Assembly (NCBI GenBank): GCA_002315655.1
Contig: DCHO01000048.1
Span: 5,730-26,115 of the forward strand
Length of the DNA stretch: 20,386 nt
Origin: Christensenella sp. UBA1750
Lineage (GTDB): Bacteria > Bacillota > Clostridia > Christensenellales > UBA1750
Direction: 5' to 3'
Shown here: positions 1 through 7,058 of the stretch, piece after piece
How positions within the stretch are numbered: the stretch's first letter is position 1
Layout of the letters: every line of letters begins with the position of its first letter
Notes under the pieces: model-generated
The model's database searches: none
What the model was told of the DNA's origin: nothing
Seen by the model: the letters and a program-made list of their open reading frames with translations, nothing else
Made by a program: the position numbers and the translations under genes

Positions 1-71
1 ATGGCGGAAAAGGCATCGTCAATGCCGCCTCCGAGTTGGGCGGTGTTGTCTTATGTTCTGTGTATGCCTGA
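1..71 (+). CDS. possible 3' end of a plus-strand gene (partial)
   Basis: Reading from base 3, frame 3 is open for 22 codons and ends in TGA at 69-71. The peptide is GGKGIVNAASEL followed by GGVVLCSVYA, which has the composition of an ordinary protein C-terminus. The start lies outside the window, so the family cannot be named. If real, it converges on the minus-strand gene that ends at 72-74, with no base between the two stop codons and no terminator. The opposite strand also reads plausibly here (DNTAQLGGGIDDAFSA), but that frame has a stop directly upstream and no start codon. The call is tentative. Confidence 0.35.
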   Translation, partial: GGKGIVNAASELGGVVLCSVYA

Positions 72-563
72 TTATCCTTTATAGCCAAAGAGGCGGCCTA
101 TGGCGGTAGAGACGGCATTCAGTGCCTCGATGCTCTCGTTGAGCCCTTCAAAGTCGATTTCCGAAATGGATTTTAGCGACTGCTCGATGTTCTCGGAGGA
201 ATTTTCGATCATGGTCTGTCCCTCGGAGATCAGCGTTGTGCCGTCCTTCACCATTGTGTCAATGCCGTCAATGGTATCTTTGAGCTTGAGCTCCTCCACG
301 GTGTTCAGCAGGTCGGTCACGGCGTAGGAAGCGGTGCCGGTCAAGTTCTGCACATCATGGAGCGTTGCGTTGATGGTGGACGCGGTGCCGAGCAGGGCGA
401 CAACCAAAATCAGCACAAGAATCGTGCGAATACGGTTGTGCCACAACCCGCGCTTGGCATATTTTTCCTGTTTCAGCATACTTTCCAGCAGCTTGTCGGA
501 TGTGTCCTTTTCCTCCTCTATTTCGATTCCGTCAATGATCTCTCTCTTTTCTTCCGTATCCAT
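72..563 (-). CDS. single-pass membrane protein with helical C-terminal tail, unknown function
   Basis: I do not recognise this 163-residue protein. Residues 1-45 are highly charged and probably cytoplasmic. Residues about 46-65 (RTILVLILVVALLGTAST) form one membrane helix. Residues 70-163 are Ser/Thr/Glu-rich with spaced Leu, Ile and Val, as expected for a long amphipathic helix or coiled coil outside the membrane. I chose the ATG at 563 because GAGGAG sits six bases upstream, just past the stop of the preceding gene. A TTG at 599 would add 12 residues and overlap that gene. The stop-to-start gap of 10 bases implies co-transcription with the DUF3810-like gene, so the two may act at the membrane together; that is inference only. 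Confidence 0.75.
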   Translation of the reverse strand: MDTEEKREIIDGIEIEEEKDTSDKLLESMLKQEKYAKRGLWHNRIRTILVLILVVALLGTASTINATLHDVQNLTGTASYAVTDLLNTVEELKLKDTIDGIDTMVKDGTTLISEGQTMIENSSENIEQSLKSISEIDFEGLNESIEALNAVSTAIGRLFGYKG

Positions 564-573
564 TTCCGTCTCC

Positions 574-1656
574 TCATTCCTCTTTCTCCATTTCGGCAAT
601 CATCAGATCAATCATGCGCCCGTAGGAGCGCACGCCGTCTGTCTGCCCGTTTGCTTTCAGAACCTTGTCATTGACCTTGTCATTGACCTCCTGCGCCTTG
701 CCCTCGTAGGGCTTCCACGCGGCGTTGTAGGCGCGGAGGTCTTCAATCAGTCCGTCACAATAGGTTTCGTATATGCGCAAGTAGGCGTCCCTGTCTGCAG
801 CGTACAGCGCGTTTCCCGCATAGAGGATGCCCAGCACCGTGCCGGAATAGCGGAAGTAATCGTCCTCGCTCTCCATGCACACGGCGTAGGCGATGTAGTT
901 CGCCTCATCCTCCCGGGCAAAGCCCCGCAGGTGCGCCGCTTCATGGGTGGCGGTGGCGGCAAGGAGCACATCGCTTTCGCAGTTGTTCACATGAGCCTCC
1001 ACCGTGACCGGAGAAAAGATGCCCGCGATGCCCAAGTACGCCAGCGGCACGGAGGTCATGGCCAGCTTGGGGCGACCGTAGAAGCCTTTTAGCCACGGAT
1101 ACTTGTCCCCCGCCGCTTTGTAGGCGTCACATACCTTTTGCATCACGTTTTCCCGCGGAACATCCAGCGCATAAGCGGAATCTGTCTGTCCCATTCTTTC
1201 CTTCAGATCGTTTGCCTGCTGCGCCAGCTTCTCGTTGAGCTTAACCAATTTATCTATTTCGACGGCTTTTACGTTAAGTCCTGCTATTTCGCCATAGGTT
1301 TGCCGGGAATAATTGACCGCCCAGGCCTGATACATGGAAAAGCCCAGGAAGACAAAGGCCAGCCAAAGGCTTATGATCTGTTTAAGTTTTTTTCTGCGGG
1401 ATAGAACCAGACAGACGGAAAGCCCCAGCAGCACCGGGAGCAGGAACAGAATGATCTCCGACAGGGAAACGGGCAGCAGACCGGACACGAAAGAAAAGAT
1501 CTGCGAGAAGAAGTGATAAACGCTTCTCGACCAGAGTATTTCCGTAAAATAAGCGTTTTTCCGCGCCAGAATGTCAATGAAGGTAAGCAGCACGCACAGT
1601 CCCAGACACACAAACAGAAACACCGTCTCTTTTTGCAACGTATTTTTCCTGCGCAT
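574..1656 (-). CDS. DUF3810-like integral membrane protein with HExxH zinc-protease motif
   Basis: This 360-residue protein matches the DUF3810 pattern as I remember it. Membrane helices lie at about 11-31, 66-86 and 92-112. A soluble domain follows, with HEAAH at 238-242 and EDEAN at 249-253. His238, His242 and Glu251 would fit zinc ligands of a gluzincin-type fold and Glu239 a catalytic base. No substrate is known to me. The ATG at 1656 is supported by GGGGAG six bases upstream. The gene is first of a two-gene unit with the single-pass protein downstream and is divergent from pgi. Near the C-terminus NDKV occurs twice in tandem (325-332), matching a 12-base DNA repeat. The family call is firm; peptidase activity is inferred from the motif alone. 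Confidence 0.85.
   Translation of the reverse strand: MRRKNTLQKETVFLFVCLGLCVLLTFIDILARKNAYFTEILWSRSVYHFFSQIFSFVSGLLPVSLSEIILFLLPVLLGLSVCLVLSRRKKLKQIISLWLAFVFLGFSMYQAWAVNYSRQTYGEIAGLNVKAVEIDKLVKLNEKLAQQANDLKERMGQTDSAYALDVPRENVMQKVCDAYKAAGDKYPWLKGFYGRPKLAMTSVPLAYLGIAGIFSPVTVEAHVNNCESDVLLAATATHEAAHLRGFAREDEANYIAYAVCMESEDDYFRYSGTVLGILYAGNALYAADRDAYLRIYETYCDGLIEDLRAYNAAWKPYEGKAQEVNDKVNDKVLKANGQTDGVRSYGRMIDLMIAEMEKEE
663..688. repeat. 12-base tandem repeat inside the DUF3810-like gene
   Basis: The unit CCTTGTCATTGA occurs twice in a row (663-674 and 675-686) and is followed by the first two bases of a third copy. It is in frame and encodes NDKV twice. It looks like a small slippage duplication that kept the reading frame. 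Confidence 0.7.
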
Positions 1657-1691
1657 TCCGCTCTCCCCTTTCTCTCCTCTTCGTGTTTATA
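1657..1691 (-). promoter_or_regulatory. possible -10 element and leader for the DUF3810-like gene
   Basis: On the minus strand TATAAA lies at 1691-1686. It would place the transcript start near 1679, leaving a leader of about 23 bases that contains the GGGGAG ribosome site. I see no good -35 at 16-18 bases, so only the geometry supports it. Confidence 0.3.
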
Positions 1692-1757
1692 GTTTACCAC
1701 TGTTTCGTAAATATTTAGTGAACTTTGACGTTTTTCTTCAAGTTTTCCAAAAAAAGA

Positions 1758-1821
1758 TGGAATTTCGATAGGAGAAAGGCTATAATAATGTACGCAAATT
1801 TGATTTGTGAGGTAGATTTCC
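1758..1821 (+). promoter_or_regulatory. promoter and ribosome binding site of pgi-fba
   Basis: A perfect TATAAT occurs at 1781-1786. At 17 bases spacing the -35 position reads TGGAAT (1758-1763), only three of six consensus bases. A start near 1793 would give a leader of about 29 bases, with GAGGT at 1808-1812 nine bases before the ATG. The rest of the 165-base divergent gap is AT-rich, and I see no operator or riboswitch in it. Confidence 0.5.
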
Positions 1822-3384
1822 ATGAATCAACAGACTTTATCCAATGAATGGAAGGCAAAGATGCAGCTTTCCTTTGACTTCAATCACATGATGGCCGATT
1901 TTGCCGCTGACGCAAGAGCCGCTGTGCGCAGCGATCTGCGTAAAATCGCCCACAACCTCAAGGACAAGGAGCTCGATAAGGTTAATTCCTCCATCGCCAA
2001 GCTCTCCGATCCTCCGGGACGTCTGCTCAAAAAGAACTTCGTGGAGCCCAAGGAAATGAAGGCGCTCTCTTCCCGCCTTTCCAAGGCTTATGAAGCCGTG
2101 AAAGCCGGACGCGGTGACATCTCCAAGATGATGATGTGGACGGAGCTTCCCTACAATCAGGCCGAAGTCGTCGCCGACATCAAGGCCACTGCCGAAAAGA
2201 TCCGCGATCGTTTTGAGAACTTCGTGGTGCTCGGCATCGGCGGCAGCGCATTGGGTCCCGCCATGGTGCAGCAGGCACTTTCCAACCTGCGCCACAACGA
2301 GCTTTCCAACGAAAAGCGCAAGGCTCCCCGCCTCTATGTGGAGGACAACGTTGACCCTGAGAGAATGGTTTCCCTGCTCAACCTGCTCGATCTGGACAAG
2401 ACCTGCTTTAACGTCATTTCCAAGTCCGGCAACACCTCCGAAACCATGTCCCAGTACCTGATCGTCTCCGACCTGCTCAAACAGAAGTACGGTAAGGAAT
2501 ACGGCGAGCACATGATTCTGACCACCGACGCGAAAAAGGGCAACCTGCACAAGATCGGCGTGTCCGATGGCTTGAAAATGTTCGTGGTGCCCGATGGCGT
2601 GGGCGGTAGATTCTCCGAAATGTGCCCCGTCGGTCTGCTGGCCGCAGCCGTCACCGGCGTGGACATTGAGGAAATGCTGGAAGGCGCCGCCGCCATGGAC
2701 GAAAGATGCTGCTCCGGCAATTACGCCGAGAACCCCGCCCTGTTTGCCGCGGGACTCATGTACACCGCCGTGGAAAAGGGACAGAACATCCATGTGATGA
2801 TGCCCTATGCCGACTCCTTAAAGTATATGGCCGACTGGTATGCCCAGCTCTGGGCGGAATCCTTAGGCAAGAACGAGCACCGTGACGGAACCCCCTGTGC
2901 CTGCGGACAGACACCCGTGAAGGCTCTTGGCGTGACCGACCAGCACTCTCAGGTGCAGCTCTACACCGAAGGCCCCGACGATAAGGTCATCACCTTCCTG
3001 CGCGTGGGGCAGTTCCGCTCCACCATCACCATCCCCGTGGGCTGCGAGGAATTCCCCGATGTTTCCTTCCTCTGCGGCACGACCTTAAACAAGCTCATCG
3101 ACACCGAGCTCTTTGCTACCGAATATGCGCTGCTCAAAGCCGCCAAGCCCTCCTGGATGATCACCCTCCCCGAGGTCAACGCCTACACCTTAGGACAGCT
3201 CATGTACTTCTTCGAGCTGCAGACCGCCTACGCCGGCGAGCTGTTCGATGTGGATGCCTACAACCAGCCCGGCGTTGAGGAAGGCAAGAATGCCGCCTAC
3301 GCGCTGCTTGGCCGCAACGGTTATGAGATCAAGGCTGTGGAGCTCAACGCCCGTCCCAAGCCCGACGATAAATACGTTTTCTAA
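1822..3384 (+). CDS. pgi: glucose-6-phosphate isomerase
   Basis: This 520-residue cytoplasmic enzyme interconverts glucose 6-phosphate and fructose 6-phosphate in glycolysis and gluconeogenesis. Both SIS sugar-phosphate folds are visible. The first has VVLGIGGSALGP (135-146), and the second has ISKSGNTSET (199-208), which holds the phosphate-binding Ser/Thr loop. Expected catalytic residues are Glu346 in WAESLGK, His375 in DQHSQ and Lys489 in VEEGKN. The length lies between the roughly 450-residue Bacillus type and the roughly 550-residue proteobacterial type. The ATG has GAGGT nine bases upstream. fba follows after 35 bases with its own strong ribosome site, so the pair probably forms a glycolytic operon. 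Confidence 0.97.
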   Translation: MNQQTLSNEWKAKMQLSFDFNHMMADFAADARAAVRSDLRKIAHNLKDKELDKVNSSIAKLSDPPGRLLKKNFVEPKEMKALSSRLSKAYEAVKAGRGDISKMMMWTELPYNQAEVVADIKATAEKIRDRFENFVVLGIGGSALGPAMVQQALSNLRHNELSNEKRKAPRLYVEDNVDPERMVSLLNLLDLDKTCFNVISKSGNTSETMSQYLIVSDLLKQKYGKEYGEHMILTTDAKKGNLHKIGVSDGLKMFVVPDGVGGRFSEMCPVGLLAAAVTGVDIEEMLEGAAAMDERCCSGNYAENPALFAAGLMYTAVEKGQNIHVMMPYADSLKYMADWYAQLWAESLGKNEHRDGTPCACGQTPVKALGVTDQHSQVQLYTEGPDDKVITFLRVGQFRSTITIPVGCEEFPDVSFLCGTTLNKLIDTELFATEYALLKAAKPSWMITLPEVNAYTLGQLMYFFELQTAYAGELFDVDAYNQPGVEEGKNAAYALLGRNGYEIKAVELNARPKPDDKYVF

Positions 3385-3419
3385 AAATCATTACTATACA
3401 ACATCAGGAGGACACTACA

Positions 3420-4286
3420 ATGGCTCTGGTTTCTGCTAAGGAAATGCTCACCAAGGCTGTGGAAGGCGGCTATGCCGTCGGTCACTTCAACATCAACAAT
3501 CTGGAATGGACAAAGGCCATTCTGCAGACCGCGCAGGAGCTCCAGTCTCCCGTGATCTTAGGCGTGTCTGAGGGCGCTGCCAAGTATATGTGCGGCTACA
3601 CCGTCGTTTCCAACATGGTCAAGGCCATGATTGAGGAACTGAACATCACCGTTCCCGTCGCCCTGCATCTCGACCACGGTACCTACGAGGGCGCCAAGAA
3701 GGCCATCGCGGCCGGCTTCTCCTCCATCCAGTTCGACGGCGGCCACGCCCCCATCGAAGACAACCTGGCCAAGACCGCTGAATTCGTCGCCATCTGCAAC
3801 GAAAAGGGTCTGTCCCTGGAAGCCGAAGTCGGCTCCATCGGCGGCGAGGAAGACGGCGTGATCGGCATGGGCGAGCTGGCTGATCCTGCCCAGTGCAAGA
3901 CCATTGCAGACCTCGGCATCACCATGCTGGCTGCCGGCATCGGCAACATCCACGGCAAGTATCCCGCCAACTGGCAGGGACTCAATTTCGACGTGCTCTC
4001 CGAGATCCACAAGGCCTGCTCCGGCAAGCCCCTTGTGCTCCACGGCGGCACCGGCATCCCCGCCGAGATGGTCAAGAAGGCCATTTCCCTGGGAGTTGCC
4101 AAGGTCAACGTGAACACCGAATGCCAGCTCGCCTTCGCCGCCGCCACCAGAAAGTATGTGGAAGATGGCAAGGATTTATCCGGCAAGGGCTTTGACCCCC
4201 GCAAGCTGCTGGCTCCCGGCGTGGAAGCCATCAAAGCGACCGTTAAGGAAAAGATGGAGCTGTTCGGTTCCGTCGGCAAAGCATAA
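3420..4286 (+). CDS. fba: class II fructose-1,6-bisphosphate aldolase
   Basis: This 288-residue zinc enzyme cleaves fructose 1,6-bisphosphate to dihydroxyacetone phosphate and glyceraldehyde 3-phosphate. ALHLDHG (81-87) carries the catalytic Asp85 and zinc ligand His86. His178 in GNIHGKYP and His208 in LVLHGGTGIP are the other expected metal ligands. FDGGHAPIEDN (105-115) stands where many relatives have FDGSHFPFEEN. VNVNTECQLAF (229-239) is the usual phosphate-binding region. The ATG follows AGGAGG (3406-3411) by eight bases. The gene is downstream of pgi on the same strand. A tagatose-bisphosphate aldolase of the same family cannot be fully excluded, but the pgi neighbour favours the glycolytic role. 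Confidence 0.94.
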   Translation: MALVSAKEMLTKAVEGGYAVGHFNINNLEWTKAILQTAQELQSPVILGVSEGAAKYMCGYTVVSNMVKAMIEELNITVPVALHLDHGTYEGAKKAIAAGFSSIQFDGGHAPIEDNLAKTAEFVAICNEKGLSLEAEVGSIGGEEDGVIGMGELADPAQCKTIADLGITMLAAGIGNIHGKYPANWQGLNFDVLSEIHKACSGKPLVLHGGTGIPAEMVKKAISLGVAKVNVNTECQLAFAAATRKYVEDGKDLSGKGFDPRKLLAPGVEAIKATVKEKMELFGSVGKA

Positions 4287-4343
4287 AATTCCGATTCTCA
4301 CGATTTTCCCACAGGAAGTATGTTCATTTTTCGTAAATACCAC

Positions 4344-4417
4344 TTGCATTGGGAAGCCATTCGTGATAGAATGTCAATGTTTGAGTGAATTTTCCACCTG
4401 AAGGAGGTGTTCTCAAG
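4344..4417 (+). promoter_or_regulatory. rpmB promoter with extended -10, and strong ribosome binding site
   Basis: TTGCAT (4344-4349) and TAGAAT (4367-4372) are exactly 17 bases apart. TGA just before the -10 makes an extended TGn element (4364-4366). The leader ends with AAGGAGGTG (4401-4409), a near-perfect anti-Shine-Dalgarno match eight bases from the ATG. Bases 4287-4343 show no clear terminator for fba. Confidence 0.6.
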
Positions 4418-4609
4418 ATGGGTAAGATTTGTGAAGTTTGCGGCAAGGGCACAATGGTCGGTAACAACGTTGCGCACTCCAAGAAGGCCACCAAGACTTT
4501 CTGGGCTCCCAACACGCAGAAGGTTCGCGTGATCGTTGACGGTGCTCCCAAGTCCATGTTCGTTTGCACTCGTTGCTTGCGTTCCGGTAAGGTTCAGCGC
4601 AGCGTGTAA
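4418..4609 (+). CDS. rpmB: 50S ribosomal protein L28
   Basis: This is a 63-residue basic protein of the large ribosomal subunit. It has the L28 signature: CEVCGKG at 5-11, NNVAHSKKATKTFW at 16-29 and CTRCLRSGKVQR at 50-61. Cys5, Cys8, Cys50 and Cys53 form the zinc ribbon of the cysteine-containing form of L28. The ATG at 4418 is chosen over an upstream in-frame ATG at 4385 because AAGGAGGTG sits at the right distance and L28 begins with MGK. It has its own promoter and faces the minus-strand cluster. Proximity of rpmB to the thiN end of this cluster is a common Bacillota arrangement. Confidence 0.97.
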   Translation: MGKICEVCGKGTMVGNNVAHSKKATKTFWAPNTQKVRVIVDGAPKSMFVCTRCLRSGKVQRSV

Positions 4610-4630
4610 GGACAACAAAAAGCATGATAA

Positions 4631-4670
4631 AATAAGCGTAGAGGCATTGCCTTTGCGCTTATTGCTTTAT
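4631..4670. terminator. bidirectional rho-independent terminator
   Basis: AATAAGCG (4631-4638) pairs perfectly with CGCTTATT (4656-4663), and an inner AGGC/GCCT helix closes the loop. On the plus strand the stem follows the rpmB stop by 21 bases, with a T-rich tail (TGCTTTATTT). On the minus strand it follows the 50-residue membrane protein gene, with the tail TTTTATC partly within the stem. It therefore ends both converging transcripts. Confidence 0.65.
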
Positions 4671-4684
4671 TTCGTCCATTTTTG

Positions 4685-4837
4685 TCACCTGCACCGCATG
4701 AAGAACAGCACTGCGCCGACACTGACCGACACAAGCCCCAAGATCAGACACACCCACCCCGGCACAAAGCACAGTAGAATCAGTAAAAATCCCAGTGCCA
4801 TCAAAGTAATCGACAGCGCGTAATGGTCACGCCTCAT
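4685..4837 (-). CDS. small two-helix membrane protein, unknown
   Basis: I do not recognise this 50-residue protein. It starts MRRDHYALS and ends FFMRCR. Two hydrophobic helices (about 7-25 and 28-47) are joined at Pro26-Gly27, with Arg at both ends, so it should insert as a hairpin with both termini in the cytoplasm. The ATG at 4837 is chosen because GGGAGG lies nine bases upstream; an ATG at 4870 in the same frame has no such site. That GGGAGG lies in the 3' arm of the hairpin after thiN (4847-4894), so read-through mRNA would hide it. The gene sits between thiN and rpmB, where Bacillus carries spoVM, but it does not resemble the 26-residue amphipathic SpoVM. Confidence 0.6.
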   Translation of the reverse strand: MRRDHYALSITLMALGFLLILLCFVPGWVCLILGLVSVSVGAVLFFMRCR

Positions 4838-4846
4838 AAACAACAA

Positions 4847-4894
4847 CCTCCCAAGCCTTTCTGCTATCACAGTATGCGCAAAAGGTTTGGGAGG
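4847..4894 (-). terminator. hairpin after thiN: terminator that also holds a ribosome binding site
   Basis: CCTCCCAAGCCTTT (4847-4860) and AAAGGTTTGGGAGG (4881-4894) form a 14-pair stem with a 20-base loop. The hairpin starts seven bases after the thiN stop and is followed on the minus strand by TTGTTGTTT, so it has the form of an intrinsic terminator. The 3' arm GGGAGG is also the ribosome site of the small membrane protein gene. One position is an A-C mismatch in the minus-strand RNA and a G-U wobble in the plus-strand RNA. Confidence 0.6.
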
Positions 4895-4900
4895 TTCCGT

Positions 4901-5539
4901 TTAGGAATGAAAATAATGTACGATGAGTGCCCAGCCGGAATGGACGGTGATTCGGGCGGTGTCCTCCGTCAGCACATTGCTGACCCCCAGCGGCACGCCC
5001 CACTCCATCGCATGACGGTCAAGGGGATAAAACACACCGCGCTCGGAGATTACGCAATCCTCCGTCATCTGAATCACGGACAGCAGCTCGCCTTTTTTGC
5101 CACAGATTACTTGTTCACCCTGCACGGCGAAGATTTCCATGTCCGGCTCCGCGATCCGCGCCCGCGCACCATGCTTTTCGCAAAAAACAAGCAACTGGAA
5201 CCCGGCGACATAGTGGTCGATGCGCCCGCCGCACGCGCCGACGAACCAGACCTCCTCCGCGCCCTTCTGAATCGCAATGCGGGTGCAGGCCATGCCGTCG
5301 GTGTCGTCCTTGACGGAAGGGTAAACCGTGTTCGGGATGCCTCTCCTCCGCATTTCCGCAACGGTCTCTTTCGATGCGGAGTCAAAGTCGCCCAATGCTT
5401 CGTCCACAGGGATTCCGGCGGCAAAGGCCGCTTCCAGCCCCTTATCCGCGCATAAGACATAATCGCAATGAGCAGCCGTTTCCCGCAGGAAATCCGGCGG
5501 CGGCGCGTCCCCGCCCAGCACGATGAGAAAACGCTTCAT
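4901..5539 (-). CDS. thiN: thiamine pyrophosphokinase
   Basis: This 212-residue cytoplasmic enzyme transfers pyrophosphate from ATP to thiamine, giving the cofactor thiamine diphosphate. Family signatures are clear: LGDFDS (49-54), KDDTD (77-81) and GGRIDH (104-109), which build the nucleotide and metal site between subunits. The C-terminal part (about 140-212) is the beta-sandwich thiamine-binding domain. The ATG at 5539 lies three bases after the rpe stop, with GGTGAG six bases upstream inside rpe. It is the last gene of the long run and is followed at once by a hairpin terminator. The order rsgA-rpe-thiN is conserved in Bacillota. Confidence 0.96.
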   Translation of the reverse strand: MKRFLIVLGGDAPPPDFLRETAAHCDYVLCADKGLEAAFAAGIPVDEALGDFDSASKETVAEMRRRGIPNTVYPSVKDDTDGMACTRIAIQKGAEEVWFVGACGGRIDHYVAGFQLLVFCEKHGARARIAEPDMEIFAVQGEQVICGKKGELLSVIQMTEDCVISERGVFYPLDRHAMEWGVPLGVSNVLTEDTARITVHSGWALIVHYFHS

Positions 5540-5542
5540 ATC

Positions 5543-6190
5543 TTACTCACCCTTCAGGGTTACGATCATGGCGGGAATGTCCTTCGCACCGTAAAGTGCG
5601 GAACCCGCGACCAGCAGATTCGCTCCCGCTTCCCGCAGAGCGGCGCAGGTCGAAGGCGAAACACCGCCGTCTACCTCCAGCAGTATGTCTCTGCCGGATG
5701 CTTTAATCATTTCCGCCGCTTCCCTCGTCTTTTCGATGGTGGCGGGAATGAGCTTCTGCCCGCCGAAGCCGGGGTTGACGGTCATAATCAGGATGAGGTC
5801 AACATCGTCCATCACCCACTTGACAGTTTCCAGCGGGGTCGCGGGGTTCAGCGCCACACCGGCCTTCATCCCTGCGTCTTTGATGGCCTTGACCACGCGC
5901 TGCAAATGCGGGGTGCATTCGGCGTGGACGGTGAGAATGTCCGCACCGGCGGCCTTGAAATCCTCCAGATAGCGCACCGGGTCATTGACCATCAGGTGCA
6001 CATCCAATTTTGCAGAGGATGCCTTGTGTACGGCGGAAATGACCCCCGCGCCGAAGGAAATGTTGGGCACAAAGGTGCCGTCCATCACGTCCATGTGCAG
6101 GTAATCCACGCCTGCCTGCTCCATTTTGACGGCTTCCTCGCCGAAGCGGCAGTAATCCGAAGCCAGCATGGATGCGGAAATCTTAGTCAT
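5543..6190 (-). CDS. rpe: ribulose-phosphate 3-epimerase
   Basis: This 215-residue TIM-barrel enzyme interconverts ribulose 5-phosphate and xylulose 5-phosphate in the pentose phosphate pathway. Expected metal and catalytic residues are His32 and Asp34 (LHMDVMDG), His65 (DVHLMV) and Asp174 (LEVDGGV). TVNPGFGGQ (137-145) and the phosphate loop VAGSALYG (194-201) are typical. The N-terminus, SASMLASDYCRFGEE, is a diverged form of the usual SILSADFARLGEE. The ATG at 6190 overlaps the rsgA stop by eight bases, with a modest GTGGGG site upstream, so translation is probably coupled to rsgA. Confidence 0.97.
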   Translation of the reverse strand: MTKISASMLASDYCRFGEEAVKMEQAGVDYLHMDVMDGTFVPNISFGAGVISAVHKASSAKLDVHLMVNDPVRYLEDFKAAGADILTVHAECTPHLQRVVKAIKDAGMKAGVALNPATPLETVKWVMDDVDLILIMTVNPGFGGQKLIPATIEKTREAAEMIKASGRDILLEVDGGVSPSTCAALREAGANLLVAGSALYGAKDIPAMIVTLKGE

Positions 6191-7058
6191 ATCGTTTTCC
6201 CCACTTTTCTTTCAGTTCTTCGTGCAGTATGCCGTAGCGTTCCAGCCGCTCCGGCGAAATCTTTCCCTCTTTGGCTGCCTCCTTGACCCCACAGATGGGT
6301 TCGCCCAAGTGCTGGCAGCCCAAGAACCGGCAGCCGTCCTCATAGGGCAGGAACTCGGGATAGCAATCCTTGAGCGTTTCCGGGTCAAAGGTGTCCAGTT
6401 CCAGCAGAGAAAATCCAGGCGTGTCGGCAAGATAACCATCCTCCCGACGGATGAGGCTGGCCTTGCGCGTGGTGTGCCGTCCGCGCTCGATGCGGCTTAA
6501 ATCGCCCGTTTCCAGATTCAGCCCGGGGCACAGCGCGTTCATCATGGAGGACTTTCCCACGGCAGACTGCCCCGCAAAGGCGATGATTTTCCCCTTTGCC
6601 GCCGCTTCCAGTTGCTCTATGCCTTGCCCGGAAGAAGCGCAGACAAGGTACACGGCATAGCCCGACAGGCGGTACTGCTGCGCTATGCTCTCAGCTGTTT
6701 CCGGGTCAAGGTCGGTCTTGTTGATGACCACCGCTGCCTCGATGCCCGCTTTCCTTGCGCGTACCAAAAGCCGGTCGATGAGCAGCAGATCGGGCTCGGG
6801 GGAAGCGGATGCACACGCTACAAACAGCAGGTCGATATTGGCCAGCGGCGGGCGCAGCAGCTCGTTTTTGCGCGGCAGAATCACGTCAATGGAGCCTTCG
6901 TTGTCGTCCTTGTCGGCGGGAGTGAACTCCACCATGTCCCCAATCAGCGGTGTGATGCGCTCCTTGCGGAAGCGTCCCCGCGCCTTGCAGACGTAAGAGA
7001 CGCCTTCGCTCTCCACGGTGTAAAAGGAACCGATACCCTGCAGTATGCGTCCGATCAT
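6183..7058 (-). CDS. rsgA: ribosome small subunit-dependent GTPase A
   Basis: This 291-residue GTPase assists late 30S subunit maturation. It has an N-terminal OB fold (about 1-70), then a circularly permuted GTPase domain whose motifs run G4-G1-G2-G3: NKTD (113-116), GQSAVGKSS (163-171), GRHTTR (193-198) and DTPGF (212-216). The C-terminal zinc knuckle uses Cys243, Cys248, His250 and Cys256. The ATG directly follows the prkC stop (TAAATG), with GGAGGGG upstream inside prkC. The neighbouring kinase is noteworthy: in other Bacillota, RsgA has been reported as a target of PASTA kinases. Confidence 0.97.
   Translation of the reverse strand: MIGRILQGIGSFYTVESEGVSYVCKARGRFRKERITPLIGDMVEFTPADKDDNEGSIDVILPRKNELLRPPLANIDLLFVACASASPEPDLLLIDRLLVRARKAGIEAAVVINKTDLDPETAESIAQQYRLSGYAVYLVCASSGQGIEQLEAAAKGKIIAFAGQSAVGKSSMMNALCPGLNLETGDLSRIERGRHTTRKASLIRREDGYLADTPGFSLLELDTFDPETLKDCYPEFLPYEDGCRFLGCQHLGEPICGVKEAAKEGKISPERLERYGILHEELKEKWGKRYD

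Noticed and set aside
1725..1730. TTGACG as a -35 box for pgi
   Set aside because: No -10-like sequence lies 16-18 bases downstream, and it is 50 bases from the TATAAT at 1781.
1837..2793. A 318-codon minus-strand frame opposite pgi
   Set aside because: It runs opposite the sugar-phosphate-binding motifs of pgi and is rich in His and Gly, as reverse shadows of such codons are.
4847..4894. Reading the hairpin as a second rpmB terminator on the plus strand
   Set aside because: rpmB already has a stem 21 bases after its stop, and this hairpin lies more than 230 bases further on with only TTCCGTTT after it. Its place directly after thiN explains it better, although some plus-strand action is possible.
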